Notes: generated by a model not told the origin, from the sequence alone. A DNA stretch of 6,370 nucleotides from CAZAPZ01 sp964487285 (GCA_964487285.1 CAZAPZ010000089.1:1-6370); one strand, 5' to 3'; positions 1-5,975 are shown, numbered from the stretch's first letter. Numbers and translations: made by a program.

Positions 1-4
1 ACTT

Positions 5-137
5 AAGAGGCTGTTGAAAAATGTCATTGCGAGAAGTAGAACGACGAAGCAATCTCAAAAAAGCACCGGCAAAAAAGGGATTGCCATACGCTTTTCAGTA
101 CTCGTAATGATAAATAGGGCTTTATCAACAGGCTCTT
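5..137. repeat. MITE-like element with terminal inverted repeats
   Basis: The left end (5-21, AAGAGGCTGTTGAAAAA) matches the reverse complement of the right end (121-137) at 15 of 17 positions. Taking the element as 6-136, it is flanked by TA on both sides (4-5 and 137-138), the duplication expected from IS630/Tc1-mariner type insertion. Inside is a second inverted pair: TCATTGCGAG near 25-34 answers CTCGTAATGA at 101-110, and GCAATC at 49-54 answers GATTGCC at 79-85. The TCATTGCGAG...GCAATCTC core resembles dispersed intergenic repeats I recall from several bacterial genomes. No open reading frame is present, so this is a non-autonomous element or a folded dispersed repeat. The family assignment is inference. 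Confidence 0.7.
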
Positions 138-154
138 ATCATATAGATCCGCAC

Positions 155-182
155 TTGACATTTGAATTGGACAGATTACATT
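155..182 (+). promoter_or_regulatory. Probable sigma70-type promoter of the rubredoxin operon
   Basis: A perfect TTGACA (-35) lies at 155-160. After a 16-nt spacer TACATT at 177-182 matches the -10 consensus at 4 of 6 positions. A transcript would start near 189, leaving a short leader that carries the AGGAGGT ribosome binding site at 192-198. The promoter begins 17 bp after the MITE-like element, so the element may affect expression, but nothing in the sequence proves it. Confidence 0.5.
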
Positions 183-203
183 TGTAAAGTTAGGAGGTAT
201 TTT

Positions 204-386
204 ATGGACAAATATATTTGTACTATATGTGATTATGTGTATGATCCAAAACTTGGTGATGCTGATAATGATGTTGCGGAGGGCACGGCATTTGAGGACC
301 TGCCTGATGATTGGGTATGTCCTGATTGCGGTGCTGCCAAAGATCTTTTTAAAAACATGAGAACTAAGGAAATGTACGAAGGTTAA
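204..386 (+). CDS. Rubredoxin
   Basis: Small cytoplasmic one-electron carrier of 60 aa with a single Fe(Cys)4 site. The iron ligands are C6 and C9 (CTICDY) and C39 and C42 (CPDCGA). The rest follows the classical type I rubredoxin pattern: YDP at 13-15, GTAFEDLPDDWVCPDCG around 27-43, and the aromatic residues Y4, Y11, F30, W37 and F49 that pack the core. The start is ATG 204 because AGGAGGT (192-198) sits 5 nt upstream. A TTG at 162 would give a 14-residue extension foreign to the family and would overlap the promoter. One small oddity is Asp10 where most rubredoxins have Gly after the first CxxC. The flavodiiron gene starts 2 nt after the stop, so the pair is almost certainly cotranscribed and rubredoxin is the likely electron donor to it. 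Function is well supported; the specific reductase feeding it is not visible here. Confidence 0.96.
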   Translation: MDKYICTICDYVYDPKLGDADNDVAEGTAFEDLPDDWVCPDCGAAKDLFKNMRTKEMYEG

Positions 387-388
387 TT

Positions 389-1591
389 ATGAATAATGAA
401 GCGGTAGAGCCAATTAAAGTCACCGACAGCAGTTGGTGGCTTGCGACACTTGATCCTAATTTGAGAATATTTGATATTATTATGAGAACCGAGACAGGCA
501 CTACATACAACTCGTATCTTATAAAAGGAACTAAACATGCAGCTATCATTGATACGGTTAAAGAACCGTTTACCGATATTTTCTGGAAAAATTTATGCAG
601 CCTTATAGATCCTGCTGAAATTGATTATGTTGTTGTAAATCATAATGAATTTGATCACACGGGCGCTTTGCGGTTTGTTCTTGACAAGCTGCCGCATGCT
701 AAGCTCATAGTTTCACCTGCGGGCAAAAGTTTTTTGAAAAATATCTTGAATCGTGACGCAAATCCAATAATTGCATATGATGGCATGAAAATTGATCTTG
801 GCGGTAAAACGCTTCAATTTGTTATTACACCGTTTCTCCATTGGCCTGATACCATGTGCACATATGTGCCTGAGGATAAGCTGCTTTACTCGTGTGATAT
901 TTTTGCTTCGCATTACTGTGATAAGCGTATGTTCAATGATTTGACAAATGATTTTTCAAGACCGTTCCGATTTTATTATAATGTGATAATGAGGCCTTAT
1001 AAAGAATATATTCTTATGGCACTCAAAAAGCTTGACTTGCTTGATATTGACATGATATGTCCGAGCCATGGGCCAATACTGAGGGAAGATGCCAAATCGT
1101 ATATGGAGCATTATCGAGAATGGAGTCAGCCTGTCAGTAAAAATAAAGAAAAGTTGGTATTGATTGTCTATGCTTCAGCGTATGGCAATACGGCAAAATT
1201 GGCAAAAGCATTTGCCTTTGGAGCAAAAACAAGTGCTAGAGTTGCAATGATGGATATAGTAAATGTATCTCCTATGGAGATTGGCGGTATTGTAGATCTT
1301 GCAGAGGAAGCTGATGCGATAATTATTGGTACTGCCACTATCAATGGAGATGCACCTGCACCTATATGGGACTTTTTGTCGCATACTACTCCGATTAAAA
1401 GACGAGGAAAAATAGGCTTTGCTTTTGGTTCTTACGGATGGAGCGGCGAAGGGCCAAAGATGGTAAATGCTCATATGAAAAGTATTGGCATGAAAACTCC
1501 GCTTGATCCGTTCAGAATAAAATTTTGCCCTACAGAAGACGATCTAAAGCAAATAAAACAGATCGGTCAAACTTTGGCTGCAAGCTTATAG
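389..1591 (+). CDS. Flavodiiron protein (A-type, O2/NO reductase, FprA/ROO-like)
   Basis: Cytoplasmic 400-aa enzyme that reduces O2 to water and/or NO to N2O with electrons from rubredoxin. The N-terminal metallo-beta-lactamase-like domain (about 1-250) keeps all six expected diiron ligands: H85, E87 and D89 in HNEFDH, then H151, D170 and H227 (in CPSHGP). The C-terminal flavodoxin domain (about 255-400) binds FMN: phosphate loop YASAYGNT at 261-268, a second loop TINGDAPAPIW near 317-327, and a third, FGSYGWSGEG, at 346-355. Its length is that of the simple two-domain class A, with no fused rubredoxin or flavin reductase domain; here the rubredoxin is the separate gene just upstream. A modest GAAGG at 378-382 precedes ATG 389, and translation is probably coupled to rubredoxin. 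Whether O2 or NO is the physiological substrate cannot be decided from the sequence. Confidence 0.95.
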   Translation: MNNEAVEPIKVTDSSWWLATLDPNLRIFDIIMRTETGTTYNSYLIKGTKHAAIIDTVKEPFTDIFWKNLCSLIDPAEIDYVVVNHNEFDHTGALRFVLDKLPHAKLIVSPAGKSFLKNILNRDANPIIAYDGMKIDLGGKTLQFVITPFLHWPDTMCTYVPEDKLLYSCDIFASHYCDKRMFNDLTNDFSRPFRFYYNVIMRPYKEYILMALKKLDLLDIDMICPSHGPILREDAKSYMEHYREWSQPVSKNKEKLVLIVYASAYGNTAKLAKAFAFGAKTSARVAMMDIVNVSPMEIGGIVDLAEEADAIIIGTATINGDAPAPIWDFLSHTTPIKRRGKIGFAFGSYGWSGEGPKMVNAHMKSIGMKTPLDPFRIKFCPTEDDLKQIKQIGQTLAASL

Positions 1592-1615
1592 AACTTGATT
1601 TTGCCGTTACCTTGA

Positions 1616-1674
1616 TTGACATCGGTTCTATATAATTTTTCGGTTAATATCGGTTTGTATAATAATTCTATAAT
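1616..1674 (+). promoter_or_regulatory. AT-rich spacer with three TATAAT boxes and ATCGGTT repeats
   Basis: The 137-nt gap between the flavodiiron gene and the antiporter gene holds perfect TATAAT hexamers at 1631-1636, 1658-1663 and 1669-1674. A TTGACA at 1616-1621 is only 9 nt from the first and so cannot be its normal -35. TTAATA at 1644-1649 is 19 nt upstream of the third and is the best pairing. An imperfect direct repeat overlaps two of the boxes: ATCGGTTCTATATAAT (1621-1636) and ATCGGTTTGTATAAT (1649-1663). A promoter for the antiporter gene somewhere here is likely, but the exact one is unclear. I see no convincing rho-independent terminator for the flavodiiron gene in the gap. Confidence 0.35.
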
Positions 1675-1728
1675 GCAAGTGGTATTGTGATAAGATGAAA
1701 GCTGAGCAATTTATAAGAAGATTATAAC

Positions 1729-2712
1729 TTGATTGTTTTTCTACTGCTTATTATAAGCATTGCCGTAATAGTTGCAGCATGTGAATTTTTTAGCAATGCG
1801 GTTGAATGGATTGGCTATTATTTTTCTTTATCAAGTTCAACAACAGGATCATTGCTGGCGGCAACAGGAACCGCATTACCGGAATCTATTCTGCCTATTA
1901 TAGCATTTTCTTCAGGTGCTGCGGCTGTTCCTATTGGTACCGGAGCTATTCTCGGTGCCCCGCTTATGCTTTCAACGCTTACATCTTTCCTTATGGCACT
2001 GATCATTATTGCAATGAGATTTTCAGGTGCAAGAGAAAGCTTCTATTTTCAAGTTCCGCGAAAACCGATATATAGAGATATATCGGTTTTTATAGTCAAT
2101 TATCTTGTGTTGTTTCTGGTGTCTTATGTTTATAGCAGCAGATTAACCCATTTGGCAGCTGCATTATTTTTAATCATTTCTTATATATTGTATGTTGCGG
2201 CAACTATAAAGGACAAATCGGGCGTTCAAGGTGAGGTGGAGGAACTTCATTTCTCTAAATTTAGCAACGAATCATTAAACCTTGCAGTAATTCAACTTAT
2301 AATATCGCTGGTGTTTTTAATTGCTGCGGGGAAAATTTTTGTGATTGAAATTAGCAGGGTAGGGGCTTATTTCGGAGCATCGCTATTTGTTATATCAATA
2401 ATTATATCACCCTTTGCAACGGAATTACCGGAAAAGTACAATTCGGTCAAATGGCTTTTAAAAAAGAAAGATACTCTTGCTTTGACAAATATAACGGGAG
2501 CGATGGTATTTCAGTCTGTATTTCCAGTTATCATTGGATTGGTTGCAACCGGATGGCAGCTTGGTACAAATTCGGTAATTCCTATCATCACCCCTATAAT
2601 TTCATCAATTCTCATATTCTCATCTTTTCTTTTGTCAAAACGCCTCTCTGCGATATTTCTTTCTGCGGCAATAGCAGGCTATTTAATTAACCTTTATATC
2701 CTTTTGGGATAG
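1729..2712 (+). CDS. Sodium/calcium exchanger-family (CaCA) membrane antiporter
   Basis: Integral inner-membrane protein of 327 aa, very hydrophobic, with roughly ten membrane segments and a short charged central loop (about 160-180, KDKSGVQGEVEE). It carries the two internal alpha repeats of the cation/Ca2+ exchanger superfamily. Alpha-1 has GTALPES at 47-53 followed by GAILGAP at 72-78; alpha-2 has FATELPEK at 229-236 followed by NITGAMVFQS at 254-263. E52 and E235 stand where the family's ion-binding acidic residues lie. The GSNxxN part of each repeat is degenerate, so this is a divergent subfamily and the transported ion (Ca2+, Na+, H+ or other) is uncertain. The start is TTG 1729: an in-frame stop at 1714-1716 excludes anything much earlier, and a later start would delete the first helix. 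The ribosome binding site (AAGAAG, 1715-1720) is weak. The 3' end overlaps a convergent gene by 30 bp. Confidence 0.85.
   Translation: MIVFLLLIISIAVIVAACEFFSNAVEWIGYYFSLSSSTTGSLLAATGTALPESILPIIAFSSGAAAVPIGTGAILGAPLMLSTLTSFLMALIIIAMRFSGARESFYFQVPRKPIYRDISVFIVNYLVLFLVSYVYSSRLTHLAAALFLIISYILYVAATIKDKSGVQGEVEELHFSKFSNESLNLAVIQLIISLVFLIAAGKIFVIEISRVGAYFGASLFVISIIISPFATELPEKYNSVKWLLKKKDTLALTNITGAMVFQSVFPVIIGLVATGWQLGTNSVIPIITPIISSILIFSSFLLSKRLSAIFLSAAIAGYLINLYILLG
2061..2090 (+). repeat. Perfect 13-bp hairpin inside the antiporter gene
   Basis: AAAACCGATATAT (2061-2073) and ATATATCGGTTTT (2078-2090) are perfect reverse complements separated by the 4-nt loop AGAG. A T-run continues to 2091. The hairpin lies in the antiporter coding sequence, in a cytoplasmic-looking stretch (RKPIYRDISV, residues 111-120). 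The right arm and its flank (2080-2096) resemble the upstream spacer at 1647-1663 at 15 of 17 positions. It could be a regulator site, an internal terminator-like structure or a chance palindrome; the symmetry is certain and the role is unknown. Confidence 0.5.
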
Positions 2713-3024
2713 ATGTAAATTTTTCTTAAAGAAACTTATCCATACAAGGCATACCGGCCTTCCGTTTACCATCTTTCCCGATTTATGAAGATATACGCCA
2801 AATGGGCAGCTGCTGCAGTGCCAGTTAGGTTTTTTGCAAGAAGACAATAGGGCTTTCTCAACCGGTAAGTGGGCTGCAATATCAACCAATACTTTCTCGA
2901 TATCTTCACTTGTTGGTGCAACTATCTCATTTATATGCTTTTTCATTATATCGGCAAGAGCTTTTAAATAGTTATCTTTCTCGTTATCAGCAAGTGTTAT
3001 AAACTGTTCGGTTTCTGTCATCAT
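2683..3024 (-). CDS. Small cysteine-rich protein of unknown family
   Basis: I do not recognise a family for this 113-aa soluble protein. The first half (about 5-60) is acidic and helix-prone. The second half has a compact cysteine cluster, C63-x6-C70-x2-C73 (with WHCSSCPFG at 68-76), followed by C92, with H69 and H80 nearby. This layout could hold zinc or an Fe-S cluster. ATG 3024 is preferred over the adjacent ATG 3021 because GGAG at 3037-3034 is 9 nt upstream of the former. It lies 57 nt downstream of the UbiU-like gene on the same strand, with no clear terminator between, so it is probably the last gene of the U32 operon. Its last 10 codons overlap the end of the opposing antiporter gene by 30 bp. 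Reality as a gene is well supported by the cysteine motif, the ribosome binding site and the context; function is unknown. Confidence 0.75.
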   Translation of the reverse strand: MMTETEQFITLADNEKDNYLKALADIMKKHINEIVAPTSEDIEKVLVDIAAHLPVEKALLSSCKKPNWHCSSCPFGVYLHKSGKMVNGRPVCLVWISFFKKNLHLSQKDIKVN

Positions 3025-3081
3025 TTATGTTTTCTCCATCTTAATAGACATAGTATTAGAATATATATTTAATGTTAGTTT

Positions 3082-4032
3082 TTAAATCGTAATTTCCCGT
3101 ATCCTGTCGCAGGACTTAGCAATTTTAAGCAGTCCCGCCGTTCTCCCGTCTCTTTCAGTATCTCGTCTTTTTGATAGCTTAGCCATTTTGAAGATATATC
3201 CTGACAAATTCGTTTCACCGTTTTTGCATTTGTCGATTACCTCTTTGTATAATGAGACCATGTCAAAAATAAGCTGATTACTGTATTCCCTTCCTTGAAT
3301 TTTAAGATAACTAACGCCGACTTTGATAGCAGTTGGAATGGTATTCAACATTAGAAAAGCGTTATTTTCCAGCTTAGATGTAGTTTTGCCATTATCCCAT
3401 GCAGCCTGGCATACACGATTGCAATGGCCGCCTCTGTTAGGACTCCCGTAAAATCTATTTTTTTCGTCTTCAATGTGCCAATCCTGCTTTATATAACTGC
3501 TCATAGCGCATTTTCCCAAATATGTGAAGCAGTTGTTTGAATGCAGAAAGATTTCAAGCTTTAGCTTGAGATCGTTTTGAATTTTTTCAACCTCTTCAAT
3601 GCCGATGTTGCACGGTGCCACTATACATGTTGCACCTGCAAGTTTGTAGAACTTAATGTCTTGCTCATTGATAATGTTGCATCCTGCACTTGCATGAATT
3701 GCAATATCAGGAAAATTTTCCCTGACGGCATTCATCGCTCCGGGATCTGTCATGATGAGTCCGTTAATGCCGTAATCACTTAATTTCTTAATAGTTCTTA
3801 ACATCAGCGGAATCTCCGATGATGAAGGTATCGTATTGAACGCAACCCTTATCTCTTTATCATGCGTCTTTCCATATAAAGCAAGCGTTCCTATCTCATC
3901 AATATCCATTTCAAAATTTGCAGTTCTCCTGCTCCATCCTTTTGCCCCTACATAAACGGCATCTGCGCCGTGTTCAAGCACGCCTTCAGCCATTTTAAGA
4001 TTGCCGCCCGGTGCAAGCAGTTTTGTGTTCAT
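3082..4032 (-). CDS. U32 family protein, UbiU-like
   Basis: A 316-aa protein annotated by tradition as 'peptidase U32', but most like UbiU (YhbU), which with UbiV forms a [4Fe-4S] heterodimer needed for O2-independent hydroxylation in ubiquinone synthesis. Visible marks are the N-terminal LLAPGGNLKMAEGVLEHGAD (5-24) with VYVGAKG, FNTIP at 65-69, the cysteine signature around EIFLHSNNCFTYLGKCAMS (160-178; C168 and C175), then NRGGHCNRVC (199-208; C204 and C208), and LKIQGRE at 243-249. C168, C175 and C204 correspond to E. coli cluster ligands C169, C176 and C193. The fourth E. coli ligand comes later in the chain; here C208, the usual general-U32 position, probably replaces it. The usual Gly of the U32 signature is Ser165. 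A strong AAGGAGG at 4043-4037 and an ATGA overlap with the upstream UbiV-like gene show tight coupling. Whether the substrate is a quinone precursor is not shown. Confidence 0.85.
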   Translation of the reverse strand: MNTKLLAPGGNLKMAEGVLEHGADAVYVGAKGWSRRTANFEMDIDEIGTLALYGKTHDKEIRVAFNTIPSSSEIPLMLRTIKKLSDYGINGLIMTDPGAMNAVRENFPDIAIHASAGCNIINEQDIKFYKLAGATCIVAPCNIGIEEVEKIQNDLKLKLEIFLHSNNCFTYLGKCAMSSYIKQDWHIEDEKNRFYGSPNRGGHCNRVCQAAWDNGKTTSKLENNAFLMLNTIPTAIKVGVSYLKIQGREYSNQLIFDMVSLYKEVIDKCKNGETNLSGYIFKMAKLSKRRDTERDGRTAGLLKIAKSCDRIREITI

Positions 4033-4910
4033 GTTGCCTCCTTATTCGTAGCATCTTTTGTTATATATTTATAGCCTGATTGTCCAAAAAAGTATCCGTT
4101 GCAAAGTCCGAATTCAGCCAATTCATCAAGTTTTTTTACGGCATAAACAGGATCAATTTTACCGCTATTTAGTTCCCTGTATATTGATGAAACGGATTCA
4201 AGATAAAATTCATCACGTCTTAAACTATAGATATAGAAATATTGATAACCTTTTTTGATTAGTTCAACAAAATATTCAGCCATGCAGAGCTCTTTGCCTG
4301 AGATAGGAGCCATACCTATTTCGCCTAATTGCCAGTTATCTTGATTTAACCAGTGGGGTTTAGCACAGAGAGTTTCGCAGTTCCCTTCCAATTTGAGCTC
4401 GTCTAAGAAAAAGCAACGATCCGATATGCCAAGCGGTATGTTGCCGTTTATTGGAAATGTGATATCCACGACCTTTTTTATAATATCAATTTCATTAATG
4501 GAAAGTTCGGGATTTGGCAAAATTCTGCTGACATTATTTTTGACAAATAGTTTAGCGGTCTGACTTGTATAAAGATTGATAAATACTCCAGTATGTATTT
4601 TTTTTGATTTTATCAAATTTAGAAGTCCCATATTATTAATTTCAAACCCGTCAATCGGAAGTTTTTCCGCTCTATCAATAATATTTTTGATATCTTCAAT
4701 ATCTTTGTTTCTGGGCACAGAGTAAAGTGCAAGGTAGCAATTTTTGCCGGCAGTTTTAACTTTATCAACCGCCTCTTCCAAGTCATTGCCTTCCGATATG
4801 TTGCCAGGCAGTTTTCGGCATGTAGGATCGCCGAGGTAAATTGTATCAAAATTCTTTATCGCTTTATTGGAAACCTCTTTAAGCTTAGCAATATGGGTTG
4901 CTAATTCCAT
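4029..4910 (-). CDS. U32 family protein, UbiV-like
   Basis: A 293-aa protein close in length and cysteine layout to E. coli UbiV (YhbV, about 292 aa). Cysteines C31 (TIYLGDPTCRK, 24-33), C166 (SDRCFF), C178 and C182 (NCETLCAKP, 177-185) match the UbiV [4Fe-4S] ligand pattern of one early Cys plus C-x11/12-C-x3-C. The C-terminal NGYFFGQSGY (271-280) matches the UbiV ending NGYW-x-LAGLE as I recall it. It lacks the classical U32 CxxxxGxC signature, as UbiV does. ATG 4910 has AAGGAG at 4923-4918, 7 nt upstream. The stop overlaps the start of the UbiU-like gene (ATGA, 4032-4029), as expected for subunits of one complex. No ubiT-like (SCP2) gene or other quinone gene is in the window, so a non-ubiquinone role remains possible. 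Confidence 0.85.
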   Translation of the reverse strand: MELATHIAKLKEVSNKAIKNFDTIYLGDPTCRKLPGNISEGNDLEEAVDKVKTAGKNCYLALYSVPRNKDIEDIKNIIDRAEKLPIDGFEINNMGLLNLIKSKKIHTGVFINLYTSQTAKLFVKNNVSRILPNPELSINEIDIIKKVVDITFPINGNIPLGISDRCFFLDELKLEGNCETLCAKPHWLNQDNWQLGEIGMAPISGKELCMAEYFVELIKKGYQYFYIYSLRRDEFYLESVSSIYRELNSGKIDPVYAVKKLDELAEFGLCNGYFFGQSGYKYITKDATNKEAT

Positions 4911-4938
4911 GTTTTAACTCCTTTTTTAATTAAATAAA

Positions 4939-4967
4939 AAGAAAGAGGATACACGATCTCTTTTCTT
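4939..4967 (-). terminator. Possible attenuator hairpin between two U32 genes
   Basis: Read on the minus strand, AAAGAG (4963-4958) pairs with CTCTTT (4947-4942) across a 10-nt loop. Three further pairs (4967-4965 with 4941-4939) extend the stem past a one-base bulge. A T-rich tract (TTTTTATTT) follows. It sits 11 nt after the stop of the short U32 gene and before the ribosome binding site of the UbiV-like gene. The stem is AT-rich and weak, so it may reduce rather than end read-through, or be chance. Confidence 0.35.
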
Positions 4968-4977
4968 GACTTAAAAC

Positions 4978-5715
4978 TTAATATCTATTTATATCTTGCG
5001 TTTTCAATAACTTGCAGCTGTTGATTATGCTCTTTATATCCCCGCGTCCGGCTATTTTTACCGCTTTTGCACCGCAAGCAGCTGCATCATCTATGAAACT
5101 AACCTCAGGTTCTATGATCGATAATCCGGTAATATTTATACACGGCTTACTGCACACACCTGATCGTTTTGCACTGCTCTCTTTTTCGTAGCTATCCCAC
5201 CAGCAGCGCCCCATCAAAAGAGCTTTGCACAAGACTCCCGATGCAAAGATTTCGACATCTATGACAGATGACAATTTTTTAATTTCATAAGGCTGAATTG
5301 ACGGCGGTATAACGATTCTTGATGCTCCAATATTTTTATAAAACTTCGCTTCTTCATAATTTATTACAGAGCTGCCAACGGAAAGATGAACGGTGCAATA
5401 TTTACTAACTGCCTCAATTAAGCCTGCATCTTGAATTATAACGGCATCTACAAAATCAGCAACTTCCAAAATCTGTTTAAAAAAATTATCTTCATCGTAT
5501 GCATACGGCATTTTGTTGAATGCGCAGTACAACTGTTTTTTTGTTAGTTTCCGCATATTTTTAATATCTTTTGCTTTCAGATCATAACTTTTTGATGAAT
5601 GACTAAACCCTTTTAAGCCAAAATAGAAACCGTCTGCAAGGTTATTTATCAGTTCGATTTCCTTTAAATTAGAAATAGGCGCAACAACTTCTATGGCATT
5701 ACCATTCTTTTGCAT
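4978..5715 (-). CDS. Short U32 family protein (third paralog)
   Basis: A 245-aa U32 protein, shorter than either neighbour but apparently whole. It has an N-terminal EVVAPISNLKEIELINNLAD (9-28) in the place of the usual ELLAPAGN motif, FYFGLKGFS (30-38), CAFNKMP at 64-70, VHLSVGSSVINYEEAKFYK (109-127), the signature EIFASGVLC...GRC (155-171), SGVCSKPC at 185-192 and VKIAGRG at 219-225. Four cysteines, C163, C171, C188 and C192, could hold a [4Fe-4S] cluster. The first pair is spaced by 7 residues rather than the usual 6, and the common KIEGR motif is KIAGR. It ends soon after that motif, lacking the C-terminal region of UbiU. ATG 5715 fits the family N-terminus, with only a weak GGGA (5723-5720) ahead. 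It is probably the first gene of the operon; 67 nt separate it from the UbiV-like gene. Substrate unknown. Confidence 0.85.
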   Translation of the reverse strand: MQKNGNAIEVVAPISNLKEIELINNLADGFYFGLKGFSHSSKSYDLKAKDIKNMRKLTKKQLYCAFNKMPYAYDEDNFFKQILEVADFVDAVIIQDAGLIEAVSKYCTVHLSVGSSVINYEEAKFYKNIGASRIVIPPSIQPYEIKKLSSVIDVEIFASGVLCKALLMGRCWWDSYEKESSAKRSGVCSKPCINITGLSIIEPEVSFIDDAAACGAKAVKIAGRGDIKSIINSCKLLKTQDINRY

Positions 5716-5723
5716 TATATCCC

Positions 5724-5751
5724 ATTATAAAATAATTTATTAACTTTTCAA
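5724..5751 (-). promoter_or_regulatory. Probable promoter of the U32 operon
   Basis: On the minus strand TTGAAA (5751-5746, 5 of 6 to consensus) is followed after 16 nt by a perfect TATAAT (5729-5724). Transcription would start near 5717, only about two bases before ATG 5715, giving a nearly leaderless mRNA. A second TATAAT (5719-5714) overlaps the start codon but has no good -35. Confidence 0.45.
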
Positions 5752-5824
5752 GACAAATTAAGAATATGTAACAGTTGGTTGATTATCGTGTTTGCCATGT
5801 TAGAAATTTTGTTTACTACAATGC

Positions 5825-5975
5825 GACCACTGCATAATATTCAAATTCAAAGCAATATCTGCTTTCTCATATGCCTTGCGGAGCTTTCTTGAATTAACCG
5901 GTTAGTCCTGCAGAAGTTCACCTTGCCTATGGAAAAGCAAACAAAGCTGTGAAGGTGCTTTATTATGCAGTGGTC
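5825..5975. repeat. 151-bp imperfect palindrome
   Basis: The outer ends are a perfect 15-bp inverted repeat: GACCACTGCATAATA (5825-5839) and TATTATGCAGTGGTC (5961-5975). Similarity continues inward: 5825-5874 and the reverse complement of 5925-5975 agree at about 40 of 51 positions with one gap. The exact centre is a perfect palindrome, TAACCGGTTA (5895-5904). The right end touches the stop codon of the GGDEF gene (5978-5976). A local hairpin, AAAGCA-ATATC-TGCTTT, lies at 5849-5865. No adjacent target duplication is evident. The structure suggests a degenerate palindromic mobile or dispersed element; it could also fold as a cruciform or large RNA hairpin at the end of the GGDEF transcript. 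It fills most of the 260-nt gap between the genes. Confidence 0.65.

Noticed and set aside
162..203. N-terminal extension of rubredoxin from a TTG at 162
   Set aside because: It overlaps the promoter -10 region, has no ribosome binding site and is unlike the family; ATG 204 has AGGAGGT at ideal spacing.
1175..1474. Long open frame antisense to the flavodiiron gene
   Set aside because: It is a shadow of the strongly supported flavodoxin domain, and its protein has low-complexity composition with no domain.
1616..1636. TTGACA plus TATAAT as a single promoter
   Set aside because: The spacer is only 9 nt, far too short for a sigma70-type promoter.
1695..1727. A 10-codon reading frame (MKAEQFIRRL) ending just before the antiporter start
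   Set aside because: It could be a coupled leader peptide, but it has no clear ribosome binding site and is too short to tell from chance.
3577..3783. Cys-rich open frame antisense to the UbiU-like gene
   Set aside because: It lies wholly inside a conserved U32 domain in another frame; the cysteines come from reverse reading of common codons.
5716..5824. FNR-type operator upstream of the U32 operon
   Set aside because: I looked for TTGAT-N4-ATCAA because UbiU/V genes serve anaerobic growth, and found no acceptable match.
5802..5903. Short minus-strand frame (containing KLRKAYEKAD) in the intergenic palindrome
   Set aside because: It has no start codon or ribosome binding site and only about 33 codons; recorded under the palindrome as a possible coding trace but not called a gene.
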